Counted from the stretch's first letter, positions 39,730 to 48,776 are shown. The stretch: 64,000 bases of DNA from Myxococcota bacterium (GCA_025057315.1 JANWXW010000002.1:1-64000); one strand, 5' to 3'. Notes: generated by a model not told the origin, from the letters alone. A program made the numbers and translations.

Positions 39730-40785
39730 ATGATGCGCCTTCTGCCTGCTGCCCGCGCGCTGCCCGCCGTGCTGGTCTGCATCCCGTGGATGGCGATGGG
39801 AGCCCAGCCTGCGAAGGGACCGGCAGCCCCCAGCGCACAGGCCCCGGCGAAGGCTGCGGCCCTTCCCTCGCCCGCCCAACCGGCCATGGCGCCACCAGCT
39901 GCGCCGGCGCCACCGGCCGAGCCCGAGCCCGAGCCCACGCTCGAGGGCGTCATGCGTGCACTGGGTGCGGTGTTCAAGAAGCAGCTGGGCGAGCACCACG
40001 CCCTGCGCCTGTACTGTGAGTTCCTCGCGGCCCGCGCCCTGTTCGGCCGCGCCATCGTCTACGGGGTGGGCGAGGTAGAGGCCATCAACGTGATCATCAG
40101 CCGCGCCCAGCAGCGCGCCGGCCGCGATGCTGCGATGTTCACCCAGCTGCTGTCGGAGTACTTCCCGCGCGCTCTGGTCGCCACCGATGGCAACCTGTGG
40201 CGCTGGCAGGGCTCCCGCTATGCGCTCGACTTTCCTGTGGTGGCCTGGGACATAGACGCCGAGCGGGGGACGCTGTACGCCGCCAACTTGGAGCGCAAGA
40301 TGCTCTGGTTCGACCCGCGGCTGGGCCGCTTCCGCCCCAACGGGCTGGAGCAGATCCGCGACCTGCAGGCCACCCAGGGGGTGGTCTATTACCTGACCAC
40401 CGATGGGGCCCTGATGATGCGCCTGCGCGGCCAGTCCAGCCGCATCTTGGACCGGCCTGTCTCAGAGGGAGCGAGCCTGCACGCCTCGCGCGGGGTGCTG
40501 TACCTGCTGGAGGGCGGGGCGCTGTTGCGCTACGCGGGCGGCACGTGGGACAGGGACGGCACGCCCATCCAGCGCAATGTGCGCCTGGTTGCCGCCGACG
40601 GCCCGGATTACTATGCCATTGACCAGGCCGGGCACATCTACTCCTCGGCTGAGGGGCGCTACATCGAGCCCGAGGGGAGCTACAGCGGGCTGTGGCTGAT
40701 TGGCAAGCACCTGCTGGCGCTGTCCCGCACTGGGCGCGTCAATGGCTACGACGCCAGCAAGCGCGCCTGGCAGGTGCTACGGTAG
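39730..40785 (+). CDS. Exported protein with propeller-like repeats
   Basis: 351 aa. The ATG at 39730 follows a TGgTACCGT element by 12 nt and opens a signal peptide (LPAARALPAVLVCIPWMAMG, cleavage near residue 25). A Pro/Ala-rich linker (about 28-75) leads to a helical region (VMRALGAVFKKQLGEHHALR). Repeated short beta units follow from about 155 (ALVATDGNLWRWQGSRY, GTLYAANLERKMLWFDPR, GVLYLLEGGALLRYAGG, HIYSSAEGRYIEPEG), as in a small beta-propeller. Similar Trp/Tyr/Gly-rich repeats occur in the lipoprotein at 32.5-33.5 kb. Probably periplasmic; function unknown. Five nt before the ThiO gene. Confidence 0.7.
   Translation: MMRLLPAARALPAVLVCIPWMAMGAQPAKGPAAPSAQAPAKAAALPSPAQPAMAPPAAPAPPAEPEPEPTLEGVMRALGAVFKKQLGEHHALRLYCEFLAARALFGRAIVYGVGEVEAINVIISRAQQRAGRDAAMFTQLLSEYFPRALVATDGNLWRWQGSRYALDFPVVAWDIDAERGTLYAANLERKMLWFDPRLGRFRPNGLEQIRDLQATQGVVYYLTTDGALMMRLRGQSSRILDRPVSEGASLHASRGVLYLLEGGALLRYAGGTWDRDGTPIQRNVRLVAADGPDYYAIDQAGHIYSSAEGRYIEPEGSYSGLWLIGKHLLALSRTGRVNGYDASKRAWQVLR
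40775..40783 (+). promoter_or_regulatory. Extended -10 element of the ThiO-like gene
   Basis: TGcTACGGT lies inside the last codons of the upstream gene; its final T is the T of that gene's TAG stop. It ends 7 nt before the ThiO ATG, predicting a leaderless mRNA. Confidence 0.4.
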
Positions 40786-40790
40786 GCAGC

Positions 40791-41966
40791 ATGCACGCCG
40801 ACGTGGTCATTGTGGGAGCGGGGGTGATGGGCTGTGCCCTCGCCTGGCGCCTGCGGCAGCGCGGCGTGGAGGTGATCCTGGTGGAGCGGGGCAGGCCGGG
40901 AGCCGAGGCATCCAGCGCGGCGGCCGGCATCCTAGCTCCCCAGGTGGAAGCGGACGGGCCTGGTCCCTTTCTGGAGCTGGGATTGCGCAGCCGTGCCCTC
41001 TACCCGGCTTGGGTCGAGGAGCTGCGCGAGGCCACCGGCATTGACGTGGGCTACCGTCGCGAGGGAACGCTGGTGGTGGCTGGCGTGGATGGGGCCAGGG
41101 ACCCCGATGCGGAGGTAGCGGCGCTGTGGGCCCGTGCCGCCTGGCAGCACAGGCTCGGTCTGCCCCTGGTGCGGCTGGAGGGGGCCGAAGTGCGCGGGCT
41201 GGAACCGCAGCTCCGCCCCTGTGCGGCCGCGCTGTACTTCCCGGAGGACCGCCAGCTGGAGGCGCCGCTGCTGGCTCGTGCCCTGGCGCAGGCCGCGGCC
41301 CAGATGGGGGTGCGCTTCGTCACGGCCCACGTGCATCAGGTGATCGTCGAGGGCACGGGGGAGCGGCGGCGTGCCGTCGGGGTGGCTGCCCAGGAGCAGC
41401 GGCTGAGCGCGGGTCACATCGTCATCGCCGCCGGAGCCTGGTCTTCCCTCGTCGAGGGCACAGGACTACCGGGGGGAGCGGTGGCTCCCATGCGTGGCCA
41501 GATGCTGGAACTGGACACCTGCCCTCCCCTGCTGCGGCACTTGGTGTTCGGGCAGGTGGATGGGGTGGCTGGCTATCTGGTGCCGCGCCGCGATGGCCGG
41601 CTGGTCTGCGGCTCGACCATGGAGCGGGTCGGTTTCCGCAAGGAGGTGACCGTGGCCGGACTGCGGCGCCTGCTGGAGCTGGCGGAGGGACTGGTCCCGG
41701 CGTTGGCGCAGGCGGAGGTGCGGCGCATCTGGGCGGGGTTCCGGCCCTACACGAGCGGGGGGCTGCCGCTGCTGGGGCCGACGCCGATTGCCGGTCTGCT
41801 GCTGTGCACGGGGCACTTCCGCAACGGCATCCTGCTCTGCCCCATTTCGGCCGAGGCCCTGTGCGCCTGCATCACCGGGCAGTGGGCGGCCGGGGTGGCG
41901 CCTGTGGACTTGGCGCCGTTTTCCCTGGCTGCGGTTGGCGCGAACCCGGCCGGGCATGGTACATAA
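40791..41966 (+). CDS. thiO: FAD-dependent glycine oxidase-like amine oxidoreductase
   Basis: 391 aa of the DAO family. The Rossmann FAD motif VVIVGAGVMGCALAWRLRQRG is at residues 5-25, followed by the VERGRPGAEASSAAAGIL block typical of ThiO (glycine/sarcosine oxidase), and a C-terminal GFRPYTSGGLPLLGPTP with GHFRNGILL that completes the active site. ThiO makes iminoglycine for thiazole synthesis in thiamine biosynthesis. No other thi gene is adjacent, so a broader D-amino acid or glycine oxidase cannot be excluded. The start is chosen for its fit to the FAD motif and the extended -10 just upstream. MoaB/MogA follows after 9 nt. Confidence 0.8.
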   Translation: MHADVVIVGAGVMGCALAWRLRQRGVEVILVERGRPGAEASSAAAGILAPQVEADGPGPFLELGLRSRALYPAWVEELREATGIDVGYRREGTLVVAGVDGARDPDAEVAALWARAAWQHRLGLPLVRLEGAEVRGLEPQLRPCAAALYFPEDRQLEAPLLARALAQAAAQMGVRFVTAHVHQVIVEGTGERRRAVGVAAQEQRLSAGHIVIAAGAWSSLVEGTGLPGGAVAPMRGQMLELDTCPPLLRHLVFGQVDGVAGYLVPRRDGRLVCGSTMERVGFRKEVTVAGLRRLLELAEGLVPALAQAEVRRIWAGFRPYTSGGLPLLGPTPIAGLLLCTGHFRNGILLCPISAEALCACITGQWAAGVAPVDLAPFSLAAVGANPAGHGT

Positions 41967-41975
41967 CAAGCCACG

Positions 41976-42479
41976 ATGAGCCACAGGGAGCACAAGGCGC
42001 AGGCCCCGCGCAGCGTGCGCGTGTACGTGCTCACGGTGTCCGATACGCGGACCGAAGAGACAGACACCAGCGGACGGTTGTGTGCCCAGCTGTGTGGGGC
42101 GGCTGGACACCAGGTCACGGGTCGGCAGATCCTGCGCGACGAGCCGGCTGAGGTCGCCGCGGCCATCCGCCAGGTGGCGGCAGAGGATCGCGCCGACGTG
42201 CTCATTGCCACAGGGGGCACCGGCATCTCCCGCCGCGACAACACCTACGAGGCCGTCGCTGGTCTGCTGGACAAGCGCCTGGACGGCTTTGGCGAGCTGT
42301 TTCGCGCGCTGTCGTTCCAGCAGATTGGCTCCGCGGCCATGCTCTCGCGCGCCGTCGGTGGGCTGCACGGCCGCCTGGTGGTCTTTGCCCTGCCCGGGGC
42401 CGAGCAGGCCGTGCGCCTGGCCTTGGAGCGGCTCATCTTGCCCGAGCTGGCCCACCTGGTCTATGAGGCGCGACGATGA
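41976..42479 (+). CDS. moaB: Molybdopterin adenylyltransferase-family protein MoaB/MogA
   Basis: 167 aa, cytoplasmic. The family activates molybdopterin by adenylylation before metal insertion. The sequence shows VYVLTVSDTRTEETDTSG at the N-terminus, the substrate-binding loop TGGTGISRRD (residues 79-88) with NTYEAV, and the C-terminal PGAEQAVRLALERLILPEL (about 140-158). The length and the SDTRTEETDTSG segment fit the MoaB/MogA group. The stop overlaps moaA in an ATGA arrangement, giving a moaB-moaA pair. A TACATA element 10 nt upstream may be its own promoter. Other moa, moe and mob genes are not in the window. Confidence 0.92.
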   Translation: MSHREHKAQAPRSVRVYVLTVSDTRTEETDTSGRLCAQLCGAAGHQVTGRQILRDEPAEVAAAIRQVAAEDRADVLIATGGTGISRRDNTYEAVAGLLDKRLDGFGELFRALSFQQIGSAAMLSRAVGGLHGRLVVFALPGAEQAVRLALERLILPELAHLVYEARR

Positions 42480-43540
42480 GCGCAGCAGCTGGCAGGACGG
42501 CAGGGGCAGGCCTCGCTCTGCCTCTCTATCCGGGCCCCCTGGTGGATGGACTGTCCCGGCCCATCAGCTACTTGCGCGTTTCGTTGACCGACCGCTGCAA
42601 CTATCGCTGCACCTACTGCATGCCGCCGGAGGGCATCAACCCGCTGCCGCGGTCGGAGCTGCTCACGTTCGAGGAGATTGTGACGGTGGTGGCGGTGCTG
42701 CAGCAGGTTGGTGTGCGCCGGGTGCGGCTGACCGGGGGGGAGCCAACGGTGCGCAAAGATCTGGTGGTGCTGGTCTCGCACCTGGCCCGTCTGGGGCTGG
42801 ACGACCTGGCGCTGTCCACCAATGGCGAGCGGCTGGCCGAGCTGGCGGGGCCGCTGCGGCAGGCGGGTCTGGGGCGCCTCAACATCAGCCTTGACACGCT
42901 GGATGCGGCGCGGTTTGCGCAGGTGACGCGGCATGGGCACCTGGACCGGGTGCTCGCGGGGATCGAAGCGGCGCGGGCGGCGGGCTTTGCCTGCATCAAG
43001 CTGAACACGGTGGCGGTGGCCGGCTTTAACGACGACGAGCTGCCTGCCATCTGCCGCTTTGCCTGGGCGCGGGGCCTGGTGCCGCGGTTCATCGAGATCA
43101 TGCCCATGTCAGGCGGGGCCCTGTTTTATCCGGGCTCGCTCTTGCCGGCCGCGCGCATCCGTGCGCTGCTGGAAGAGGCCTTCGGTCCGGGCGAGCCGGG
43201 GGTGACCTACGTGCCCGGGGCCGGTCCGGCGCGGTATCTGCAGTTTCGCGTCGAGGGCAAGTCGGTCCCGGTCGGCATCATCTCAGCGGTTACCGAGCCC
43301 TTCTGCGATACCTGCAACCGGGTGCGTCTGTCGGCCACCGGGCAGCTGCATGTGTGCCTGGCCCACGATGAGAGCACCGACCTGCGCACGGTCCTCCGCT
43401 CGGGCCTTCGCGATGCCGAGCTCGCGGCCGCGCTGCTTGCTGCGGTGCGGGGTGCCGTGGCCGCCAAGCGCGCTGGACACGCCTTTACCCGCGCGGGCTG
43501 CGGCGGACCGCGCAAGCACATGGTGTCCATTGGAGGGTGA
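42476..43540 (+). CDS. moaA: GTP 3',8-cyclase MoaA
   Basis: 354 aa radical SAM enzyme of the first step in molybdenum cofactor synthesis (GTP to 3',8-cH2GTP). The SAM-cluster motif C41-x3-C45-x2-C48 lies in DRCNYRCTYCMP. The second [4Fe-4S] ligands appear in CDTCNRVRLSATGQLHVC (about residues 281-298). The C-terminal Gly-Gly needed for activity is present (SIGG). The LTGGEPTVRKDL and LSTNGERL segments match the family. It overlaps moaB by 4 nt. FdhD at 5.7 kb would use the same cofactor. Residues 1-30 are an extra N-terminal stretch relative to many MoaA proteins. Confidence 0.97.
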   Translation: MSAAAGRTAGAGLALPLYPGPLVDGLSRPISYLRVSLTDRCNYRCTYCMPPEGINPLPRSELLTFEEIVTVVAVLQQVGVRRVRLTGGEPTVRKDLVVLVSHLARLGLDDLALSTNGERLAELAGPLRQAGLGRLNISLDTLDAARFAQVTRHGHLDRVLAGIEAARAAGFACIKLNTVAVAGFNDDELPAICRFAWARGLVPRFIEIMPMSGGALFYPGSLLPAARIRALLEEAFGPGEPGVTYVPGAGPARYLQFRVEGKSVPVGIISAVTEPFCDTCNRVRLSATGQLHVCLAHDESTDLRTVLRSGLRDAELAAALLAAVRGAVAAKRAGHAFTRAGCGGPRKHMVSIGG

Positions 43541-43558
43541 GGCAGCTCCTCGGCGCGG

Positions 43559-43567
43559 TGCTATACT
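43559..43567 (+). promoter_or_regulatory. Extended -10 promoter of the cytochrome c maturation operon
   Basis: TGcTATACT, a near-consensus hexamer ending 15 nt before the ccmE ATG. A GGAAGGA ribosome site immediately follows it (43568-43574), so the leader is only about 9 nt and the Shine-Dalgarno may sit at the very 5' end. Confidence 0.55.
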
Positions 43568-43582
43568 GGAAGGAACATTTCC

Positions 43583-44119
43583 ATGAGCAACACAAGCGAT
43601 ACCCTGCCCCGTTCTGCCGAGGGTGCCGCGACCGAAAGCCCGCCGTTGCGCATGGCCAAGCGCGGCCGCCACCGGCCACTGCTCATCGGTTTGTCGCTGG
43701 CGGTGGTGATCGGCGGCTTGGGGTTTCTGATGGCCGACTCGGCAGGCTTTGAGTACTACAAGCATGTGGACGAGGTGCTGAAGGAGCCTGCGGCCTGGAA
43801 GGACAAGCGCCTGCAGCTGCATGGCTTCGTGGTGCCGGGGTCGATCCTAAAGCGCATCGACCGGGATCGACAAAAGATCGAGTACAAGTTCCGCACCGAG
43901 AACTGTGGTTCCGTCGTCGAGGCCCGCTTTGCCGGCGTGGTCCCCGACACGTTCAAGGACGGCGCCGAGGTGGTGCTCAAGGGCACCTTCGACGGCAAAA
44001 CCTTCCACACCCAGGAGGTCATGGCCAAGTGCCCCTCCAAGTACGCCCAGGCCGGTGAGCAGCAGAGCCAGATGATCACCCGCTGCGCCCGCGACCGGAA
44101 GGCGACCCGGGTCGACTGA
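43583..44119 (+). CDS. ccmE: Cytochrome c maturation haem chaperone CcmE, Cys-type variant
   Basis: 178 aa periplasm-facing haem carrier. A cytoplasmic N-terminus and one membrane anchor (about residues 32-52) lead to an OB-fold domain. In classical CcmE the covalent haem ligand is a His in an H-x3-Y motif near the C-terminus; here the equivalent is C150-P-S-K-Y154 (in VMAKCPSKYAQ). This Cys form (CxxxY) is known from some Desulfovibrio, other delta and archaeal CcmE proteins. First gene of the ccm operon. Its stop overlaps ccmF-H by one base (TGATG). MoaA lies 42 nt upstream but a strong -10 separates them. Confidence 0.94.
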   Translation: MSNTSDTLPRSAEGAATESPPLRMAKRGRHRPLLIGLSLAVVIGGLGFLMADSAGFEYYKHVDEVLKEPAAWKDKRLQLHGFVVPGSILKRIDRDRQKIEYKFRTENCGSVVEARFAGVVPDTFKDGAEVVLKGTFDGKTFHTQEVMAKCPSKYAQAGEQQSQMITRCARDRKATRVD

Positions 44120-46665
44120 TGGCCGGCACGAATCTGGTCGCGCTGTTTGGCAGCTCCATCCTGCTGGTCACCCTGGTGGTGACCACCTATGCCGGCTCGG
44201 CCGCCGTGGCTGGCGCACGCCTCGGCTCGCAGCGCCTGGTGCGCTCAGCCATCTATGCCGCCTATGCCTGTTGCGCGCTGCTTTCCCTGGCCTCGGCGAT
44301 CATCTTTTTTGCCATTTTGTCCAACGACTTTTCGATCAAGTACGTCCACCACAATGTCGACGCCAGCATGCACTGGGTCTACAAGCTGACGTCGTACTGG
44401 GGGGGCCTGGACGGATCCATGATGTTCTGGGCGTGGATCCTGTCGATCTTTGCGGCCCTTGCCATCTATACCAACCGCGAGCGACATCGCGAGCTGATTC
44501 CCTATGTGGTGGCCGTGCTGATGGCCATTTTGGACTTTTTTGTCGTCCTGGTGGTTTTCTACAAGCGTCCCTTTGACACCTTCCTCACCGAAGCACCTGT
44601 GGTGGGCCGGGGCCTGAACCCGCTGCTGCAGGACCCCTACATGGCGACGCATCCGCCGTCGCTGTACGTGGGCTACGTGTCGGCCAGCATCCCGTTTGCC
44701 TTTGGCATGGCTGCGCTCATCACCGGGCACTTGGACGATGCCTGGCTGCAATCGGTGCGGCGATGGATGTTGGTCTGCTGGTACTTTCTCTCGCAGGGGC
44801 TGATTCTGGGGGCGCTGTGGGCCTACCACGTGCTTGGCTGGGGCGGATACTGGGGCTGGGACCCGGTCGAGAATGCGGGCTTTCTGCCGTGGTTTACAGC
44901 GACCGCGTTCCTGCACTCGATCATGATCCAGGAGCGCCGCGGGATGATGAAGGTGTGGAACGTGGCGCTGGTCATCCTGACGTTCCTGCTGACCATGGTG
45001 GGCACGTTCATGACCCGCACGGGCATTGTTCAGTCGGTGCATGCCTTCGGGTCAGACCCAGAGTTGGCGGCGCGCTTTTTGGCCTGGATTGGCTTCTGCA
45101 CGGTCTTTAGCTTTGGCTACCTCATCTACCGGCTGCCGCTTCTGCGCTCGCGCGGCGAGTTGGACTCGTGGGTTTCGCGCGAGTTTGCCTTCCTGCTGAA
45201 CAACTGGGTGCTGCTGGGCGCGGCCTTGTTCATCCTGGTGGCGACCATGTTCCCGACGCTGTCGGAGGCGGTCACCGGGACCCGCGTCACCGTGGGGCCG
45301 CCTTTCTTCAACAAGTGGATGGCGCCCATCGGCCTGGTGCTCTTGCTGCTGACGGGCGTGGGGCCGCTCATTGCGTGGAAGAAGGCCTCGCGCGACATGC
45401 TGTGGCTCCAGTTCCGCTGGCCGCTGCTCGTCGGCGTACTGACCGCGCTGGGCATCGGGCTGGGCATCCCCGCCTCGCGGGCGCGGACGGCTTTTATGCA
45501 CGATCGGTTGCAGCTGCCGGTGGCGCTCATCTGCTTTGGCATCTGCGGCTTCGTGCTCACCACCATCGCGCAGGAGTTTTACCGCGGTGCGCGCGCCCGC
45601 CAGGCAGCCACGCGGCTCGATTTGCTGACGTCGCTGGTGGGGCTGGTGGCCCGCAACAAGCGGCGCTACGGCGGCTACCTGGTGCATGTTGGCATCGTGC
45701 TCATGTTCATTGGCTTTGCCGGCCAGGCGTACGAGAAGGAAAGCGAGGTCACGCTCGACAAGGGTCAGTCCACCACGCTGGGGCGCTACAAGGTGCAGTA
45801 CGAGGGATACCGCACCTACAGCGATGCGCAGAAGGAGGTCGTCGAGGCCCGGCTGGCCATCTTTGAGGATGGGCGGGCCGTGGGCGAGCTGCACCCGGCC
45901 AAGTGGGCCTACCACGGGCACGAGGAGGAGCCGCCGCGCACCATTGTGCAGATCCGCGAGAGCCTGCGCGACGACCTGTACGTGATCCTCAACGGCATCG
46001 ACGGCGAGTCGGGCCTGGCCAGCATCAAGGTCATCGTCAACCCACTGGTCAATTGGGTCTGGTTTGGCTTTGTGTGGCTCATTCTGGGCACGGCGCTGGC
46101 GTTCTTGCCCGAGCGTGCCTACGAGCTGGCAGCGCGAGCCGGCCAGGCCGCTGCCCTGGTGCTGCTCCTGCTGGGGCCGACGCCGGCCTGGGCCGATGCT
46201 CCGAGCGACCACAGCGCCACGGTGGGCAGCGCCTTCCCCACGCCGCCGCGCAACGATCTGGAACGCGAGCTGCGCAAGATGATCGTCTGCATGTGTGGCT
46301 GTGGTCGGCAGACGCTGGCCGACTGCACTTGTGGCTATGCCGCCAAAGAAAGGGCAATAATTGCCCGGATGCTGGACGAGGGGAAGACCAAGGAGCAGGT
46401 CATCGATTTTTTTCTCAAGAAGTACCCCGGCGAGTCGGCGCTCATCGTGCCGATGGACACCGGCTTTAACCGCGTGGCGTGGCTCCTGCCCTGCACGGCC
46501 CTGGTGCTGGGTGCCGGTGCCCTGGTGATGGTCGGGCGGCGCTGGAGCCGCCGCAGTGCCGAGGTTCGGCCTGCCCCCGAGCCCGCGGGGCACGACATTG
46601 CTGAAAGCAAACGCGACGAGGAGTACCAGCGTCGCCTGGACGACGACCTCAATGAGCTGGACTAG
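44119..46665 (+). CDS. ccmF: CcmF-CcmH fusion, cytochrome c haem lyase complex
   Basis: 848 aa inner-membrane protein. The CcmF part (about 1-670) holds multiple membrane helices, the WWD haem-handling motif WGGYWGWDPVENAGFLPW (about residues 241-258) and a periplasmic GYRTYSD loop. A signal-like helix (about 672-692) starts the CcmH/CcmL part, whose thiol site is unusually Cys-rich (C-M-C-G-C ... C-T-C, about 724-742) compared with the usual LRCxxC, followed by LADCTCGYAAKER and a final membrane helix near 790-815. CcmF and CcmH are separate genes in E. coli. Together they attach haem to apocytochrome CxxCH thiols. Overlaps ccmE (TGATG) and the next gene by 14 nt. Confidence 0.93.
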   Translation: MAGTNLVALFGSSILLVTLVVTTYAGSAAVAGARLGSQRLVRSAIYAAYACCALLSLASAIIFFAILSNDFSIKYVHHNVDASMHWVYKLTSYWGGLDGSMMFWAWILSIFAALAIYTNRERHRELIPYVVAVLMAILDFFVVLVVFYKRPFDTFLTEAPVVGRGLNPLLQDPYMATHPPSLYVGYVSASIPFAFGMAALITGHLDDAWLQSVRRWMLVCWYFLSQGLILGALWAYHVLGWGGYWGWDPVENAGFLPWFTATAFLHSIMIQERRGMMKVWNVALVILTFLLTMVGTFMTRTGIVQSVHAFGSDPELAARFLAWIGFCTVFSFGYLIYRLPLLRSRGELDSWVSREFAFLLNNWVLLGAALFILVATMFPTLSEAVTGTRVTVGPPFFNKWMAPIGLVLLLLTGVGPLIAWKKASRDMLWLQFRWPLLVGVLTALGIGLGIPASRARTAFMHDRLQLPVALICFGICGFVLTTIAQEFYRGARARQAATRLDLLTSLVGLVARNKRRYGGYLVHVGIVLMFIGFAGQAYEKESEVTLDKGQSTTLGRYKVQYEGYRTYSDAQKEVVEARLAIFEDGRAVGELHPAKWAYHGHEEEPPRTIVQIRESLRDDLYVILNGIDGESGLASIKVIVNPLVNWVWFGFVWLILGTALAFLPERAYELAARAGQAAALVLLLLGPTPAWADAPSDHSATVGSAFPTPPRNDLERELRKMIVCMCGCGRQTLADCTCGYAAKERAIIARMLDEGKTKEQVIDFFLKKYPGESALIVPMDTGFNRVAWLLPCTALVLGAGALVMVGRRWSRRSAEVRPAPEPAGHDIAESKRDEEYQRRLDDDLNELD

Positions 46666-47245
46666 CGTCCCGCGGACGCTCCTATACTACTATGGAGTGG
46701 TGGTGCTCTTGGGGATGGTGGCCTTTGTCGTCTCGCTGTTTGTGATGGGTGGGGGGCGGCCCACGGGGCCAGGGTTGTTCTTCAGCCTGGCTGTTGTCAA
46801 CCTCGGCGTGGTGTGTCACCTGCTCTACCGGACGGCGCAGGTGCTGTCGGAGCCCGACCCTCCCGAAGAGGCCCAGGTCACCGGTCGCCGCCGCAAGGAA
46901 CTGCAGCGGGAGTATCAGGCACTCAAGCGCGCCCTCAAGGAGCTAGAGCTAGACCACGCCATGGGCAAGCTGTCCGAGGGAGATTACGGCGAGATCCGCG
47001 CCCGCTACCGGGAGCGCGCCGTGCGCGTGCTGCGGCAACTGGACCAGGCCGAATCGTACCGCAAGCAGATCGAGATGGACCTGCGCGCGCGGACCGAGGC
47101 CCTGGCCATGCAAAGGGGGACCGAAGCCCCTGCCCGCGACAAAACCACACCGGCCTGCCCCAGCTGCGGGCAGACCAACGACGCCGATGCGGCGTTCTGC
47201 AAAAAGTGCGGCGTGCGTCTGGGTGCACGGGCCGCCGAGGCCTGA
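46652..47245 (+). CDS. Zinc-ribbon membrane protein of the ccm operon, CcmI-like
   Basis: 197 aa. The ATG at 46652 lies 14 nt inside the end of ccmF-H. Two hydrophobic helices (about residues 10-30 and 40-60) are followed by a charged coiled coil (about 75-140, with LKRALKELELDHAMGKLSEG) and a C-terminal zinc ribbon C-P-S-C ... C-K-K-C (about 170-190). The N-terminal helix pair plus EYQ-L-x-ELE-D-x-G-L/LSEG-DY resembles CcmI of System I and related zinc-ribbon proteins. CcmI helps deliver apocytochrome to CcmFH. The assignment rests on the operon position and layout, not on strong motifs. Confidence 0.75.
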   Translation: MSWTSVPRTLLYYYGVVVLLGMVAFVVSLFVMGGGRPTGPGLFFSLAVVNLGVVCHLLYRTAQVLSEPDPPEEAQVTGRRRKELQREYQALKRALKELELDHAMGKLSEGDYGEIRARYRERAVRVLRQLDQAESYRKQIEMDLRARTEALAMQRGTEAPARDKTTPACPSCGQTNDADAAFCKKCGVRLGARAAEA

Positions 47246-47249
47246 GCCG

Positions 47250-48776
47250 ATGCATCGCGCCCGGTGGATCGTCCTGTTGCTCCTCCTGCTGTCGACTCCG
47301 GCGACAGCGCAGCCGGCCATGCCCGATCCGGCGATGATGTCGGGCATCCCACGACCCGACCCGCAGGTGGCGCCCGGCACCATCACCGTGCGTCTGGTCC
47401 GCGGCGAGCTGTCCAACCGTCTGGTGGATGTCGAGGTGGAGCTGTGGACCCTGTCGCGCAAGGAGCCGCTGCGTACGGCCAAAACCGACGCCGAAGGGCG
47501 CGCCACCTTCAGCGGTCTGTCGCCGGGGACCTACGAGGCGCGGGCCGTGGTCGACGGCGAGGCGCTGGCATCGCAGCCCATTGAGCTGCCGGACCAGCCC
47601 GGGATGCGGGTGATGCTTGTCTTTTCCAAGAGCGTGGCCGACCAGCACAAGGAGGTGGGCACGCCCGATGGTAAGGCCCGGGTGAGCCTGGACCTGCCGC
47701 CGGGCACGCTGGTGGTCCGCGTGGTGGACGAGCAGCGCCAGGCGCTGGCCGGGCTGCGCGTGGAGCTGCACCACGGCGACCGCGATACAGAAAAAGTGGA
47801 CACGCTGCCCGAGGTCAAGACCGATCAGGGGGGCGAGGCTCGCTTCACTGGCCTCAAGACCGGCCCCGGCGATGGCTACCTGGTGACGGCGTACCGCGAT
47901 GGAAGCCGCTGCCGCAGCAAGCCGTTTCGGCTGGTGGCCAACCACGGCAGCCACGTTACCATCGAGTGCAGGCTGGCCAGCCGGGACCTGAGCCAGCTCC
48001 GCATCGGCGCGGCCTCGCACATCATCTTGGAGTTGCAGGACGACACGGTGCAGGGGGTGGAAAACCTGCGCTTGCAGAACCCGCTGGAGCAGCCGATCGA
48101 TCCCGGACCCGGGGGCCTCAGACTGCCCCTGCCCGAGGGCGCCCTGTCGCCCCAGCTGGTGCAGCAGGAGGGGCAGAACCTGCCGGTGCATGTGGACGTC
48201 TCGCAGGCCGGGGCGCCGCCGGCGCTGCTGTGGAAGGGCCCGATTCCGCCGGGAGATACCGACCTACGCGTCGGCTTCCTGCTGAAGCACCGCGGCACGC
48301 TGCGCTTTCGCCAGGCCACGCCCGTGGCCTTTGAGGCAGTGCGGGTCATTGCCGAAAAGAGCCCCGAGATGCAGGTGGAAGGGCCAGGATTCGACAGCGA
48401 GGAGCGCAAGTGGCAAGGTCGCGACCTGCTGCTCGTCACCGGACCGGCGCCTTCGGCAGGTGGTGTCATCGAGTTCACCGTGACCGGCCTGCCCTATCAG
48501 GCGCCCCTGGGGCGCTACCTGGCTGGCCTCATTGCCCTGGCGGTGGCGGTGGGATTTGGGCTGGCGGCGCGGCGCAGCGCGCCAGGGGGCGACCAGGTGT
48601 CGGCACGGCGGGAGCGGCTGGAGCGGCGGCGGCGTGAGCTGCTGGACACACTGGCCCGCATCGAGGGAACGCGCCGGGGGCGGCCCGCTGCGGACCGCGA
48701 GCAGATGATGGCAGAGCTAGAGCAGATCTATCGCGAGCTGGATCAGATCGGCACGGAGCGCATGCAGGGGACATGA
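47250..48776 (+). CDS. Envelope protein with carboxypeptidase-regulatory-like domains in the ccm operon
   Basis: 508 aa. The ATG at 47250 opens a signal peptide (RWIVLLLLLLSTPATAQ). The body has at least two Ig-like carboxypeptidase-regulatory-type domains with the T-D-A/Q-G-x-A-x-F-S/T-G-L motif: VKTDQGGEARFTGLKTG and TAKTDAEGRATFSGLSPG. A more diverged beta-rich region follows, then one C-terminal membrane helix (about 443-463, YLAGLIALAVAVGFGLAARR) and a cytoplasmic Arg/Glu coiled coil. It sits between the CcmI-like gene and ccmA, whose ATG overlaps its stop (ATGA). I know no E. coli counterpart. A periplasmic receptor or apocytochrome-binding scaffold is a guess. Confidence 0.75.
   Translation: MHRARWIVLLLLLLSTPATAQPAMPDPAMMSGIPRPDPQVAPGTITVRLVRGELSNRLVDVEVELWTLSRKEPLRTAKTDAEGRATFSGLSPGTYEARAVVDGEALASQPIELPDQPGMRVMLVFSKSVADQHKEVGTPDGKARVSLDLPPGTLVVRVVDEQRQALAGLRVELHHGDRDTEKVDTLPEVKTDQGGEARFTGLKTGPGDGYLVTAYRDGSRCRSKPFRLVANHGSHVTIECRLASRDLSQLRIGAASHIILELQDDTVQGVENLRLQNPLEQPIDPGPGGLRLPLPEGALSPQLVQQEGQNLPVHVDVSQAGAPPALLWKGPIPPGDTDLRVGFLLKHRGTLRFRQATPVAFEAVRVIAEKSPEMQVEGPGFDSEERKWQGRDLLLVTGPAPSAGGVIEFTVTGLPYQAPLGRYLAGLIALAVAVGFGLAARRSAPGGDQVSARRERLERRRRELLDTLARIEGTRRGRPAADREQMMAELEQIYRELDQIGTERMQGT

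Noticed and set aside
40791..41966. D-amino acid dehydrogenase (DadA) as name for the FAD enzyme
   Set aside because: The block after the FAD motif, and GGLPLLGPTP near the end, fit ThiO better. Certainty is limited.
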